Positions 8,051 to 18,000 of a DNA stretch of 29,517 nt are shown piece after piece (the stretch's first letter is position 1; each line of letters starts with the position of its first letter). A program made the translations under genes and the position numbers. The stretch comes from a bacterium (GTDB lineage Bacteria; UBP14; UBA6098; B30-G16), in NCBI GenBank assembly GCA_003645115.1, contig QNEG01000001.1, positions 1 to 29,517 of the forward strand. Reading direction: 5' to 3'. A model generated the notes under the pieces. It ran no database searches and was not told the origin of the DNA. It was given only the letters and a program-made list of their open reading frames with translations.

Positions 8051-11000
8051 ATGAAAAAACTATTTTTCCTATTATTGCTATTCTCGTTTATCATTACACC
8101 AGTTCCCGCTCGGGATAATAATTTCGAGACTAAATTATCCGAAAGACTATCCCAGAAAATACTTACCCTGAAACCCGAAAATAAAATCGATATATTAGTA
8201 TGGCTTACCGAGCCCGATGGCTGGCGGCAAAGACGAGCAGAACTCGAGCAGATGAGGGGTGAGCGTCGAAGAGAATATGCTGTCCAATCGCTTAAGGAAT
8301 TCTATTTTGCTCACTCCACATCTGTTCTGGAATTGGCTGACAGATTGCAAAAGGAGGATGAATTCGCATTCGGTAAGCATCTCTGGGGTGGGTTCTCATT
8401 TTCGGGAAAGGCAACTATTTATGGTATCTGGGCGATTGCTCAACATCCCGATGTCAAATTAATTATGCTAGATGAACCTTTTCCACGCAGATTTATGCTC
8501 CCTTATGATATTGCCGACCCATTTGAAAAAATTAAAATTAGTCTTACTAACTCCGAATACGCTACCCAGGATTTATGCAGAACCACCACTGCCAACGCCT
8601 GGCAGATTACACATACTAATGTCGATGACGCCTGGTCCACTGGATATACCGGAGAAGGAGTGGTGGTCGCAATTATGGATACCGGAATCGATTACGACCA
8701 TCCGGATTTGACAAACAGGATGTGGACTAATCCAGGTGAGACCCCCGGCAATGGTATCGATGATGATAGCAATGGTTATACCGATGATTACTATGGTTAT
8801 GACTTTTTCGACCACGATTCCGACCCGATGGATAATCCCTCCGATGTGCATCACGGGACAATGTGTGCTGGAATGGCAGTCGGCGATGGAGCCTCGGGAT
8901 GGAACACTGGTGCAGCACCAGGTGCGCGGGTAATGGCTATTCGTGTGGGTAATGGCTCTTCATTCGCAGGCTCTTCCGATGAAATCGATGCATTCCAATA
9001 TGTAGTGGAAAATGGCGCCGATGTCGCCAGTATGAGTTATGGTTCATATCCAAACAATAGCGTGAAGGATTACTATCGATATGTAATAAATGCGATATTT
9101 GGTGCTGCCGGTGTTCCACTGACAGTGGCAGCTGGAAATGGCAATGGCGCCGGTGGACATTATTCACCGCCTTATGATATTTCTACGCCTGCAGATATAC
9201 CACCACCCTGGTATAATGCATCTACATCAGACCCCGCAGGACCAGTGCTGGCGGTAGGCGCTACCAACCTTTCCGATGAAATCGCAGATTTCTCATCATA
9301 TGGTCCCACAGTATGGGATTTCAATAGCAGCTATACATCCGGCTGGCACGATTATCCAGCATCCAGTCCACTTATGAAACCGGATATTTCAGCGCCAGGT
9401 GACAATATAATCACCACTTCCTACGGCGGAGGATATGAATATTCCTGGGGAACTTCATTCTCCTGTCCATTCTTAGCCGGAATCACTGCTCTTTTACTGT
9501 CAAAAAACGGAGAATTGACTCCACGAGAAATTGATTCTGTTCTCGAAGTAACTGCGTTGGATATCTCTGACCCGGGACGAGATAATTACTCTGGCGCTGG
9601 TATGGTAAATGCAGATTCTGCGTTATATCTGGTTTCAGGGAAAGCATTGGCAATCGATTCGGTTAGATTCGATGATAGTGCTACTGGCGATGGTGATAAG
9701 AATCTCGACCCAGGAGAAACTGGCAATGTGATTATTTATGTGCGTAATGCCGGTTCTGCATCCGCTTCAGATGTCCAGGTTACTATGACATCTGTCTCCA
9801 ATCCCGATGTATCCATAGTAGATGCCAATTCCAGTTATGGCACTATGTCGCCCGGAGAGACACGAGATAATTTCTCTGACCCTATTCAACTTTCCATATC
9901 TGCTTCTGCAAATTACACAGAATATTGTATGTGTTATCTGAATATCAGCGATGGCAGTGGATATTCTCGACCGGATTCGTTTGCATTCAGGATAGGGATA
10001 TACCCATTGGAAGCTATGTGGCATGACTCACTGGCTACACTCTATATTAGTATTACCAACTGGGCAGGAATCGCCAATCCCGGTGGGATGGCATGGCCCT
10101 GGCCCTCGGATAGTGCCAATCTTCTATATGGCGCATATCCGATGACCGGTAATAGTTCTGCCTATGTCGCCGATAGCTGGGAGGATTTCTGGCCCCTCGA
10201 TTCTATATGGGAATACGAACCAGGTGGTTTCGCCGATAAGGAAACATACACATCCTGTATCGATACCACAAATGACTATTACATCAAGCAATACACTTAC
10301 CAATGGCGTTCTGCTCCCAATGAGGATTTCATCATCTTTTTCTACAAAGTATATAATCGAACCGCATCCACTTTATCCGGAGTTCGAACCGGTTTCTATG
10401 CCGATTTCGATATCAGCCCATACGACTCCAATTATGCGGTCTGGGATGATGCCAACCAATGGGCTTATATGTATGAATCCACTTCCGGTCCATATTGCGG
10501 AATTGTCTCACTGGATGGATATAATTTAGGCAGTGTGGTGGATAATGTCCAATATGTTTATGAGGATACCGGAATGGGCTGGACAGACGATGTGAAATGG
10601 AGTTTCCTAAATGGCACATATAGTGCTGCCACTGGCGCAACACCCAAGGATTGGTCGGTAATTTTATCTTTCGGTCCGTATAGCATACCATCGGAGGATT
10701 TTATTTCATATTGTGCCGCTATCGTGGCGGGAAATAACCTTACCGATTTCCAAAATAACGCAGACCAGGCAAGGACAATATATTCATCGTATGAATTAAC
10801 AGTCGATGACCAACAGAAAATCCCGGAAGATGTATTCCTGTTCGGTGCACATCCAAATCCATTCAACTATGCCACCGAATTGCGATTTGCACTAACCGAA
10901 CCCGCCAGAGTTAAGCTGGAAATATTCGATTTGCGTGGCAGAAAAATTAAAACTCTGACCGACGAGATGAAACAAAGCAAGTTATATTCTGTTAAATGGT

Positions 11001-11104
11001 ATGGCTGTGATGAAACCGGGATTCCAGTTCCCACCGGTATATATTTTGCAAAGCTTAAGACCGAAAAGACCACTGCGATTCGCAAATTGCTACTCACAAA
11101 ATAA
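8051..11104 (+). CDS. Secreted subtilisin-like serine protease (S8) with type A T9SS sorting domain
   Basis: A 1,017-residue protein. Signal peptide 1-20. Residues about 22-145 resemble an I9-type propeptide. The catalytic domain spans about 185-530: Asp210 in AIMDTGIDYDHPDL, His268 in HHGTMCAG, oxyanion Asn363 in VAAGNGNG, and Ser469 in GTSFSCP. An acidic insert after Asp210 (NGIDDDSNGYTDDYYGYDF) is typical of a calcium-binding subgroup. A CARDB-like domain with GDGDKNLDPGETG follows (about 533-648), then a large beta-rich domain of unknown role (about 650-925). A FlgD-like sorting domain closes the protein (about 928-1017: AHPNPFN, GRKIKTL, GIYFAKL). All triad residues are intact, so an active extracellular endoprotease is expected. 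GGGGGG at 8040-8045, 5 nt before the ATG, supports the start. It is flanked by a gap and a strong terminator, so it is probably monocistronic. Confidence 0.96.
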   Translation: MKKLFFLLLLFSFIITPVPARDNNFETKLSERLSQKILTLKPENKIDILVWLTEPDGWRQRRAELEQMRGERRREYAVQSLKEFYFAHSTSVLELADRLQKEDEFAFGKHLWGGFSFSGKATIYGIWAIAQHPDVKLIMLDEPFPRRFMLPYDIADPFEKIKISLTNSEYATQDLCRTTTANAWQITHTNVDDAWSTGYTGEGVVVAIMDTGIDYDHPDLTNRMWTNPGETPGNGIDDDSNGYTDDYYGYDFFDHDSDPMDNPSDVHHGTMCAGMAVGDGASGWNTGAAPGARVMAIRVGNGSSFAGSSDEIDAFQYVVENGADVASMSYGSYPNNSVKDYYRYVINAIFGAAGVPLTVAAGNGNGAGGHYSPPYDISTPADIPPPWYNASTSDPAGPVLAVGATNLSDEIADFSSYGPTVWDFNSSYTSGWHDYPASSPLMKPDISAPGDNIITTSYGGGYEYSWGTSFSCPFLAGITALLLSKNGELTPREIDSVLEVTALDISDPGRDNYSGAGMVNADSALYLVSGKALAIDSVRFDDSATGDGDKNLDPGETGNVIIYVRNAGSASASDVQVTMTSVSNPDVSIVDANSSYGTMSPGETRDNFSDPIQLSISASANYTEYCMCYLNISDGSGYSRPDSFAFRIGIYPLEAMWHDSLATLYISITNWAGIANPGGMAWPWPSDSANLLYGAYPMTGNSSAYVADSWEDFWPLDSIWEYEPGGFADKETYTSCIDTTNDYYIKQYTYQWRSAPNEDFIIFFYKVYNRTASTLSGVRTGFYADFDISPYDSNYAVWDDANQWAYMYESTSGPYCGIVSLDGYNLGSVVDNVQYVYEDTGMGWTDDVKWSFLNGTYSAATGATPKDWSVILSFGPYSIPSEDFISYCAAIVAGNNLTDFQNNADQARTIYSSYELTVDDQQKIPEDVFLFGAHPNPFNYATELRFALTEPARVKLEIFDLRGRKIKTLTDEMKQSKLYSVKWYGCDETGIPVPTGIYFAKLKTEKTTAIRKLLLTK

Positions 11105-11109
11105 AATAA

Positions 11110-11143
11110 AAAAAACGAGGCGAGTAAATTACTCGCCTTTTTT
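11110..11143 (+). terminator. Rho-independent terminator of the subtilase gene
   Basis: AGGCGAGTA (11118-11126) and TACTCGCCT (11130-11138) form a perfect 9-bp stem with an AAT loop, followed directly by a T-run (11139-11143). An A-run precedes the stem, so it could also work on the opposite strand. It lies just after the protease stop codon. Confidence 0.93.
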
Positions 11144-11164
11144 ATTTGTTTTCCAACAAATAAA
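11141..11164. promoter_or_regulatory. Perfect palindrome overlapping murI promoter region
   Basis: TTTATTTGTT (11141-11150) and AACAAATAAA (11155-11164) are perfect 10-bp inverted arms around TTCC. The palindrome starts in the terminator T-run and covers the putative -35 element of murI. It could be an operator for a dimeric regulator, or an extension of the terminator structure. Confidence 0.4.
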
Positions 11165-11175
11165 GTTTATCTTTA
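11145..11175 (+). promoter_or_regulatory. Putative Bacteroidetes-type promoter for murI
   Basis: TTTG (11145-11148), 19 nt, then TATCTTTA (11168-11175) matches the Bacteroidetes primary-sigma pattern TTTG-N19-TAnnTTTG except for the last base. The same DNA also reads as a weaker conventional TTGTTT-N16-TATCTT. It lies between the upstream terminator and the murI start, where a promoter is needed. Confidence 0.5.
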
Positions 11176-11201
11176 GTTAATTTAGGAAAGGGATTTCTAT
11201 A

Positions 11202-12011
11202 ATGAGAAAATATCGCAATGCACCATTGGGCATATTCGATTCTGGAGTAGGCGGATTAACAGTAGTTAAGGAAATATCGAGACATCTTCCTCAAGAGGAC
11301 ATAATATATCTTGGCGATACCGGTCGCTATCCCTATGGACCTCGTTCTGCCGAAATCGTCCGAAAATTCTCACTCCAGAATGCAAGATTTCTTATGGGTT
11401 TCGGAATAAAAGTGCTTATAGTAGCCTGCAATACAGCATCCAGTGTAGCACTCGATGAATTGACAGAATGGATAACAGTTCCCATTATGGATGTGATTAA
11501 ACCGGGAGCCAGAGCTGCTGTTGAGGTTACCCGCAATGGCAAAATCGGAGTAATCGGCACGGTGGGAACTATTTCATCTGGAGCATATCAGGATATTATT
11601 ATGCGACTTAAACCCGACAGTAAAGTTTTTACCAAATCCTGTCCGTTATTTGTTCCACTCGCCGAGGAAGGCTGGCTCGATGGCGAGATACCGGAGAAAA
11701 TCTCCCGCTACTATCTGAATGAATTGCAACAAAAATCTATCGACACTCTAGTGCTGGGATGCACTCACTATCCATTGTTGAAAAATGTAATCCAAAAAGT
11801 TATGGACGAAAATGTGCAAATTATCGATTCTGCTACTGCGTTAGTCGAGGAATTAAAAAATTTTCTTGTCGGCGAAAATTTATATTCTGACTCGAACCAA
11901 GGGCAAACAAAATATTTCGTAACCGATGCACCACAACGATTTGCAGATATTGGAACTCGATTCCTGGATAGAAAATTATCACAAATTAATTTAATCCAAA
12001 TTGACAATTGA
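11202..12011 (+). CDS. murI: Glutamate racemase
   Basis: This cytoplasmic enzyme interconverts L- and D-glutamate and supplies D-Glu for the peptidoglycan stem peptide. The protein has 269 residues, the normal family length. Signature motifs are present: GIFDSGVGGLT (Asp13, Ser14), YLGDTGRYPYG, VACNTAS with catalytic Cys76, and GCTHYPLL with catalytic Cys187 and His189. Both catalytic cysteines are intact. AAGGGA (11188-11193) lies 8 nt before the ATG; no other in-frame ATG precedes the first motif. It has its own putative promoter, follows a strong terminator, and is separated by 88 nt from a separately promoted giant gene. It therefore appears to be a single housekeeping gene sitting between surface-protein transcription units. 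Confidence 0.98.
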   Translation: MRKYRNAPLGIFDSGVGGLTVVKEISRHLPQEDIIYLGDTGRYPYGPRSAEIVRKFSLQNARFLMGFGIKVLIVACNTASSVALDELTEWITVPIMDVIKPGARAAVEVTRNGKIGVIGTVGTISSGAYQDIIMRLKPDSKVFTKSCPLFVPLAEEGWLDGEIPEKISRYYLNELQQKSIDTLVLGCTHYPLLKNVIQKVMDENVQIIDSATALVEELKNFLVGENLYSDSNQGQTKYFVTDAPQRFADIGTRFLDRKLSQINLIQIDN

Positions 12012-12024
12012 TTTAGCTTTACTC

Positions 12025-12052
12025 TTGATTTTTATCTGGTTTTATATATTAT
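12025..12052 (+). promoter_or_regulatory. Putative promoter of the giant surface-protein operon
   Basis: TTGATT (12025-12030), 16 nt, then TATTAT (12047-12052) is a reasonable sigma70-like promoter in the 88-nt gap between murI and the first giant gene. It would leave a leader of about 40 nt before the start codon. No terminator hairpin is visible after murI, so read-through from murI is also possible. Confidence 0.45.
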
Positions 12053-12089
12053 TATATTGAAAAAGTGTGTTAAATTTGAAAATATAGAT

Positions 12090-12094
12090 GGAGG
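12090..12094 (+). promoter_or_regulatory. Shine-Dalgarno that decides the start of the giant gene
   Basis: GGAGG lies 5 nt before the ATG at 12100. An upstream in-frame ATG at 12088 overlaps this sequence, so it cannot be the normal start: ribosomes bound here would initiate at 12100. Starting there also gives a clean signal peptide, MNIKKIFCIILLLGFAGTVFG. Confidence 0.85.
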
Positions 12095-12099
12095 AAATT

Positions 12100-15000
12100 A
12101 TGAATATTAAGAAGATATTCTGTATTATTTTATTGCTTGGGTTTGCGGGAACTGTATTCGGTGATGGTGGATATGCGAGTTCTGCCGGCACTGGTGAGGA
12201 TTATCGCTCACCCGGTAAAGCCTGCTGGTGGACACAACGAGATGATATCGAGTATCCTGTGAGAATCGAAGTTATGGACTCGTCGGTGGGACTCCTCTCT
12301 AATTTCAGGGGTTCATTTGGAGTGGGTGGAATCGGTCCGTTATATGTTCCACTAGCCAGAAATTTCCATTGGCCTGATAGTTTAGCTGGACAGCATTTTG
12401 TCCTCAATATCGATGGAATTTATTATTCATTCGCTAATTATACCAGCGCACAATTGAATGTGTGTGGCACGCCTCAAACACTCAGGCAAATTGATGACTA
12501 TTTCCAGGGAACCGATACCTCTACTGTGGATGGTCAAGTTCAGATTCGTTCTCATTGGAGAATACCGGTTTTGGATGGCTTTATCGATTTCTATCAATAT
12601 ATTAGACCAGTATTTATGGTATTTGGACCGGATAGTTGTGGAATGGCGAGAATTCATTTCAGAGCGATTAATAACCATTATGAATCTCACTCAGTAGGGA
12701 TTAAGATGATGATGGATGTGTATATAGGAACTGGAACTACTCGTGATAGACCGAAAGTGATGATTGCGGGAAGTTATACCGAATTAAGCCAGACCTATAC
12801 TGCGCCTGTCCCTGCATACTGGCAGGGTGCCGATGAAACATATTATTATCCAGGCATTACTGTTGCCAGAGGAGTCCTGCGTGGTGGTGATGCTACTCCA
12901 CCAGATTATTTTATTATCGGAGACCAAATGGGACTATGGCGTCATATCTGGGTGCGAACTGATTGTGAACCCGATTCTACTTGGTGGATGGAAACATTCC
13001 CCGGATTTGCCACTGGCGATGCCGCATTTCTCATTCAGTGGAATCCATATTCCATTCCAGCTGGTGGAAATTTCAACTGGATAACCTATTACGGTTTCGG
13101 TTCGTTCTATGTTCCGCCGAGTGAAATCGAGGTTTCACTTATACTCCCAGACATTAGTTGTCATGATTGTATGTTGGATACTTTGGTGGAAGCCAGCACT
13201 ATCATCGCACAACACGATGATTTAGGCGCAACTTACTATAATGATACTATTTGCCTATATCCACCATCGCCACTGGAAATCGACTCGGTCTATTGGGATA
13301 CCACTATCGTAGGAGGAGAGATACTCAGTGACAATTGTGTCCTTTTCGACAGTCTTCCACCGGATGTAAATGTAAGCATTGGGTGGTGGATATATGTCCC
13401 CCCAGATCTTCATTTAACTGGACTTACCGGTGAAATAGAATACTATGCTAATTCCGGTGATGTAACTACCGCCACAGATTCTTTTGAAACTATTACTGTC
13501 CCTATGTTTTCAGGTATCGGTCCAACTATGGAATTGTTAAATGATACTCTAATGTATTTCAGTTGCACTACATTTACTGTGGATATAAGATATACCGAAG
13601 ATGATTTAGGAATCGACCAGAGTTCGGTTCTTCCCAGTGTGAATGGATATTCCAGCGATGATTTCTTGATATGGGATACACCAATCGACCCGATGTTGGA
13701 TACTTTCCATATATTTGTTCCCGGAACATTGTTCACTGTGGATAGTGTGGGTTCTGCATTAGTAGTAATCCCACCTATAGCAGATGCCTGTGGCTGTCTA
13801 TCTCCGGATACACTTCGAACATTGATATACTGGGATGACCAACCACCAGTGCTGACCGATATGTCACCACCCGATAGTGGATATGTGAATACTCCTAATC
13901 CGGATATTAGTTTTACTATTTGCGATTCCGTATCCGGAATCCAAATAGACAGTATAGATTTTTATTATTCCTATGGTTCCGATATTATCGAGCTTACATC
14001 CAGAGATTTCGGCATAGTCCGCATTCCCAATTCTGATACTTCCTGTGTGGAAATATCTTTCACTCCCACAGACATTCCCAGCGAGACCACTGTCACTGTA
14101 TGTGTGACTCGAGCATTAGATTTTATCGACCCGCCTTGTTCACCCAATGTGATGGATACCATTTGTTGGTCATTCCTGGTGGATTATACCGGTCCGAGAG
14201 TGGAATTTATCGAACCACCAGATACTGTTGCCTATGTCAGTTGTGATACTCCCGAAGTTTGCTTTGTGGTGGAAGATATGAATGGCTTACTCACCGAACC
14301 TTGTGAAAGTTTGGAAGTGTGGATTGGAAGCACTGTATATGATGCCTGTGACCCAAATATGTCCATAAGCGGAGATACAGTATGTATTCTGGATGTATAT
14401 AATTCTCCATATAGTAGTGGCGCTACTGTGGATATCACCATAATGCATCTTTCTGATACCCTGGGCAATTCAGCCGACGCAGTAGGATATTCGTTCGAAA
14501 TGGATACCGAAGGACCCTGGGTATCTGTCGTTGACCCACTGGAATGGTCATTTGTCAATATTCCATCGCCATCCAGTCCGGTCTGTTCTATCCTGGTTAA
14601 TGATGACCTATCGGGTATTGGACTGGATTATGTTACTATAAGAATGTCTATCAATGACGGAGAGGATACAGTTCTCACCTATCCGGAAGATATGGTTTTT
14701 ACCTCCGGATGGCTTAGTATATTTACCGACCTATCCGATGCCGATTATTTGGATACGGTATGTTTCACTCTGGACACTATATTCGATAATGCCCAGGTAT
14801 GTCCGCCCAATATTATCGACCCGCCATTCGAATGGTGCTATGTTATAGATAATCAACCGCCCGAGGCTGAACTGGTTCAACCCGAGGAGGGAGCTGTCTG
14901 GGCTTGCGATGTCACCGAGGGATGGATTTGTATCGATTTTATCGATGTTACCGATGTGGAAAGTGGCAGTATCGTGGTCACTGTTGGAAATTCATCACCA

Positions 15001-18000
15001 GTATCCACAGGGTGGATATATTATTCCGATGTTAATCGCTATTGCGGACCGATACCTGTGGATGCCGAAATCACCTCCTGCGAACCTATACCTATAATAA
15101 TTATGCAGGTCGCTGACACACTGGGCAATGTGGCTTCATATTCCGATACATTCTATATAGTCTCCGACCTCGAACCACCTTATGTCGGCTTAATGTATCC
15201 CGATGACACTACTTTAGCTTATGATTCAATCGCAATAGAAATAATCGATGATTGCTCGCCGATTATCCAAAGTCAAACTTGTTTCGATATATTGGTGCGA
15301 AATATGGGCACCGATGTGGTAAATCTGGAAGTATGTGGAGATAACTCCGATATAAACTGGCATCCTGGACCGTATTCATCCACAGATACTGCATTCTTCT
15401 TTGTGAATTCCATCTTAGATTCTGTGGGAATGGCACTCAGCAACGGCGACAGCATTTACATTTGCGTGACACAATCCTCGGATACTTTGGATGATAATTC
15501 CTGTGGATACAACCAATTTACCGATACCACCTGTCTCGATTTCTTCTACAGTCTGGGTGGACCATCTATTTCCATAGTGGAACCGCCCAGTGGTTCTGCG
15601 ATTTCCTGCGAAAGTCTGTGTGTTACTTTCGCCACTCAGGATAGTGATGGTGTAGATTCCTCCACTGTATATTTGTCCTATCAAATCAATAGCGGACCAG
15701 TCCAGATTGCCACTATAGAATCCTCGTTTGTAACCTGGGTTCCGGGAACTCCAACATCCGCTCCAGATAATATTATTATCTGTATCCCCGATATGTTGAT
15801 GGATGGCGATGAGATATTCATTTCGGTGGATTCATTAGACGATATGTTAGGTGTTCCAACCACTACCGGGCGAAGTGGCACTTATTGGATAGATTGGGAA
15901 CCGCCGAATATCAGCAACTATTGGCCCTCCGATGGCGAGGAAATCGAAACCGCTCAACCATTGATTTGGGTGACTGCTAATGACCTAATCGCTGGAATCA
16001 ATCAGGAAACTGCCTGTTTTACATTCAATTCTACCGTTACTTATTGCTGGGACGATTCTATAGTATATTGGTCTGGTGATGGCGATACTGTATATTTTAG
16101 TTCGGTAGAAGCAGGTGAATTTTTCTCCGGCGGAGATACTATCCAGGTATGTCTCGAACTCGCTGATAATGCCATTTTGTGCGATTCCAATTACACCGAG
16201 TATTGCTGGGAATTCTCTATCGCCGCAGGTGGACCTCTCGCCGATGCTGTAGAACCGACGGAAAGTTCCATCGTCACCTGTGATACTATCTATTCTTTGA
16301 TTATAACAGCTTATGATACCAATGGAGTCGATTGGAATACATTTCATATTATTATCGATGGACCGGGCTCTTTCTATTATGATATCAGTTATCCCGACCC
16401 TGCTTTAACTTTAGCCAATGACACTTTAACAGCGGATGCTATAATCGCCGAGGAGGGAACAGTATGGGTCACCATAGAGGTTCAGGATAGTCTGGGCAAT
16501 GATATTTCTGGTGGAAGTTATGAATACTGGTTCGTAATCGACCATTCTGCTCCGGTAATAGTGGAATATATTCCATTGTGCGATTCCACTGCTATCGATA
16601 TTCCGGAAACTTTATGGGTTATTGCTGAAGACCCATTCGGATATCCCGACCCCGACCTGTTCTGTGTGGGGATAATAGATACCGCCGGTGATACCATTCG
16701 AATATGTGGCGATGAAACCGGTGCGATAGGCAGCAATCTCGATACTATTTTTGTTATACTCGATTCACTCGATTTGGATTTCCACGGTGGCGATACTATA
16801 GTTTGGTGGATAGAGCAACTCGCCGATTATTCCGATATGTGCACTCCGAATTTTGGGCTAACCGGTGATACTTGCACGATTCCAATTTCCGCTACCGGTC
16901 CAGCGGTAGAATTGATAGAACCGATAGATATAAACGGTGATGGATACATATATTTCGGCTGTGAATACCCATATATTTTCCAATTCACTCTGGATGACCC
17001 GGAAGGATACGATACTTCCTCCATTTGCATATACTATTTCTGTATCGATAGTGCTACTGGCGACACCATATCCCGCGAGAATGAATGTTGGCCCGACCCG
17101 GACTTATCCTTATCGGGTGATACATTACTCTGGGATGTGCTTACATTCCCCTGCCCGGAGGGAAATGAATTACACATCACTGTGGAAGTAATGGATAATT
17201 TGATGAATCCACAACGACCAAATAATTTCATAGTAATTATAGATACTTCGGCGCCGGGATTCGAAATAATATCTCCTGCGCCAGAAGAAAGTGTATTGAC
17301 ATTGACACCGGTTATTACACTCGGTTTTCCCGACCCTGCGGGACCGGACACCAATCTGATATGTGTAGAACTTCAATGGGGTGGCTCTACACTTGAGGTA
17401 TGCAATTCCGGCGACACTATAACCTGGTCGTATGATACTCTATTCCTGCACACTCCACCGGGACTTTTCAGCACCGGCGATACTGTAACCATTTGCGTAG
17501 ATAGCGTTTGGGATGCCGCCGATGCCTGCCCAAATTCTGCATTATTGGACACCTGTTATTGGGTATTTATTGCACAGGGCGGTCCGGAAGTTATTATAAC
17601 ATATCCAATCCCTGATTCGGTGGGATTGATTTGTGCCAATGATACATTTATATTCGTATTCTCCGACCCCAATGGATTGGATACCACCACTGTGCATTTT
17701 GCCGATGATGGCACCGAATATCCAATCGGGTCCAATCCATACTGGGCTGATGAAACCACTCTGGTTTATGTTCCATCGTCGCCATATAGCTGGTCGCCGG
17801 TGGAAATTTCCATCTGGGGACACCAGGATATGCTGGGATACGAATCCGATTCGATTGTATTCACATTGGATATGGATGTCCAACCGCCTACTGCTACCTG
17901 GGTTAGTCCCGGTTCGCCACCAGAACCGATTACTATTCCACCTGGAACACCCATAATTCAGATAGAAATTACTGATTCCCTTAATCTGGTGGATAGCACC

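Noticed and set aside
12088..12099. ATG at 12088 as start of the giant gene
   Set aside because: It overlaps the GGAGG that serves the ATG at 12100, and it would add four residues (MEEI) in front of an otherwise clean signal peptide.
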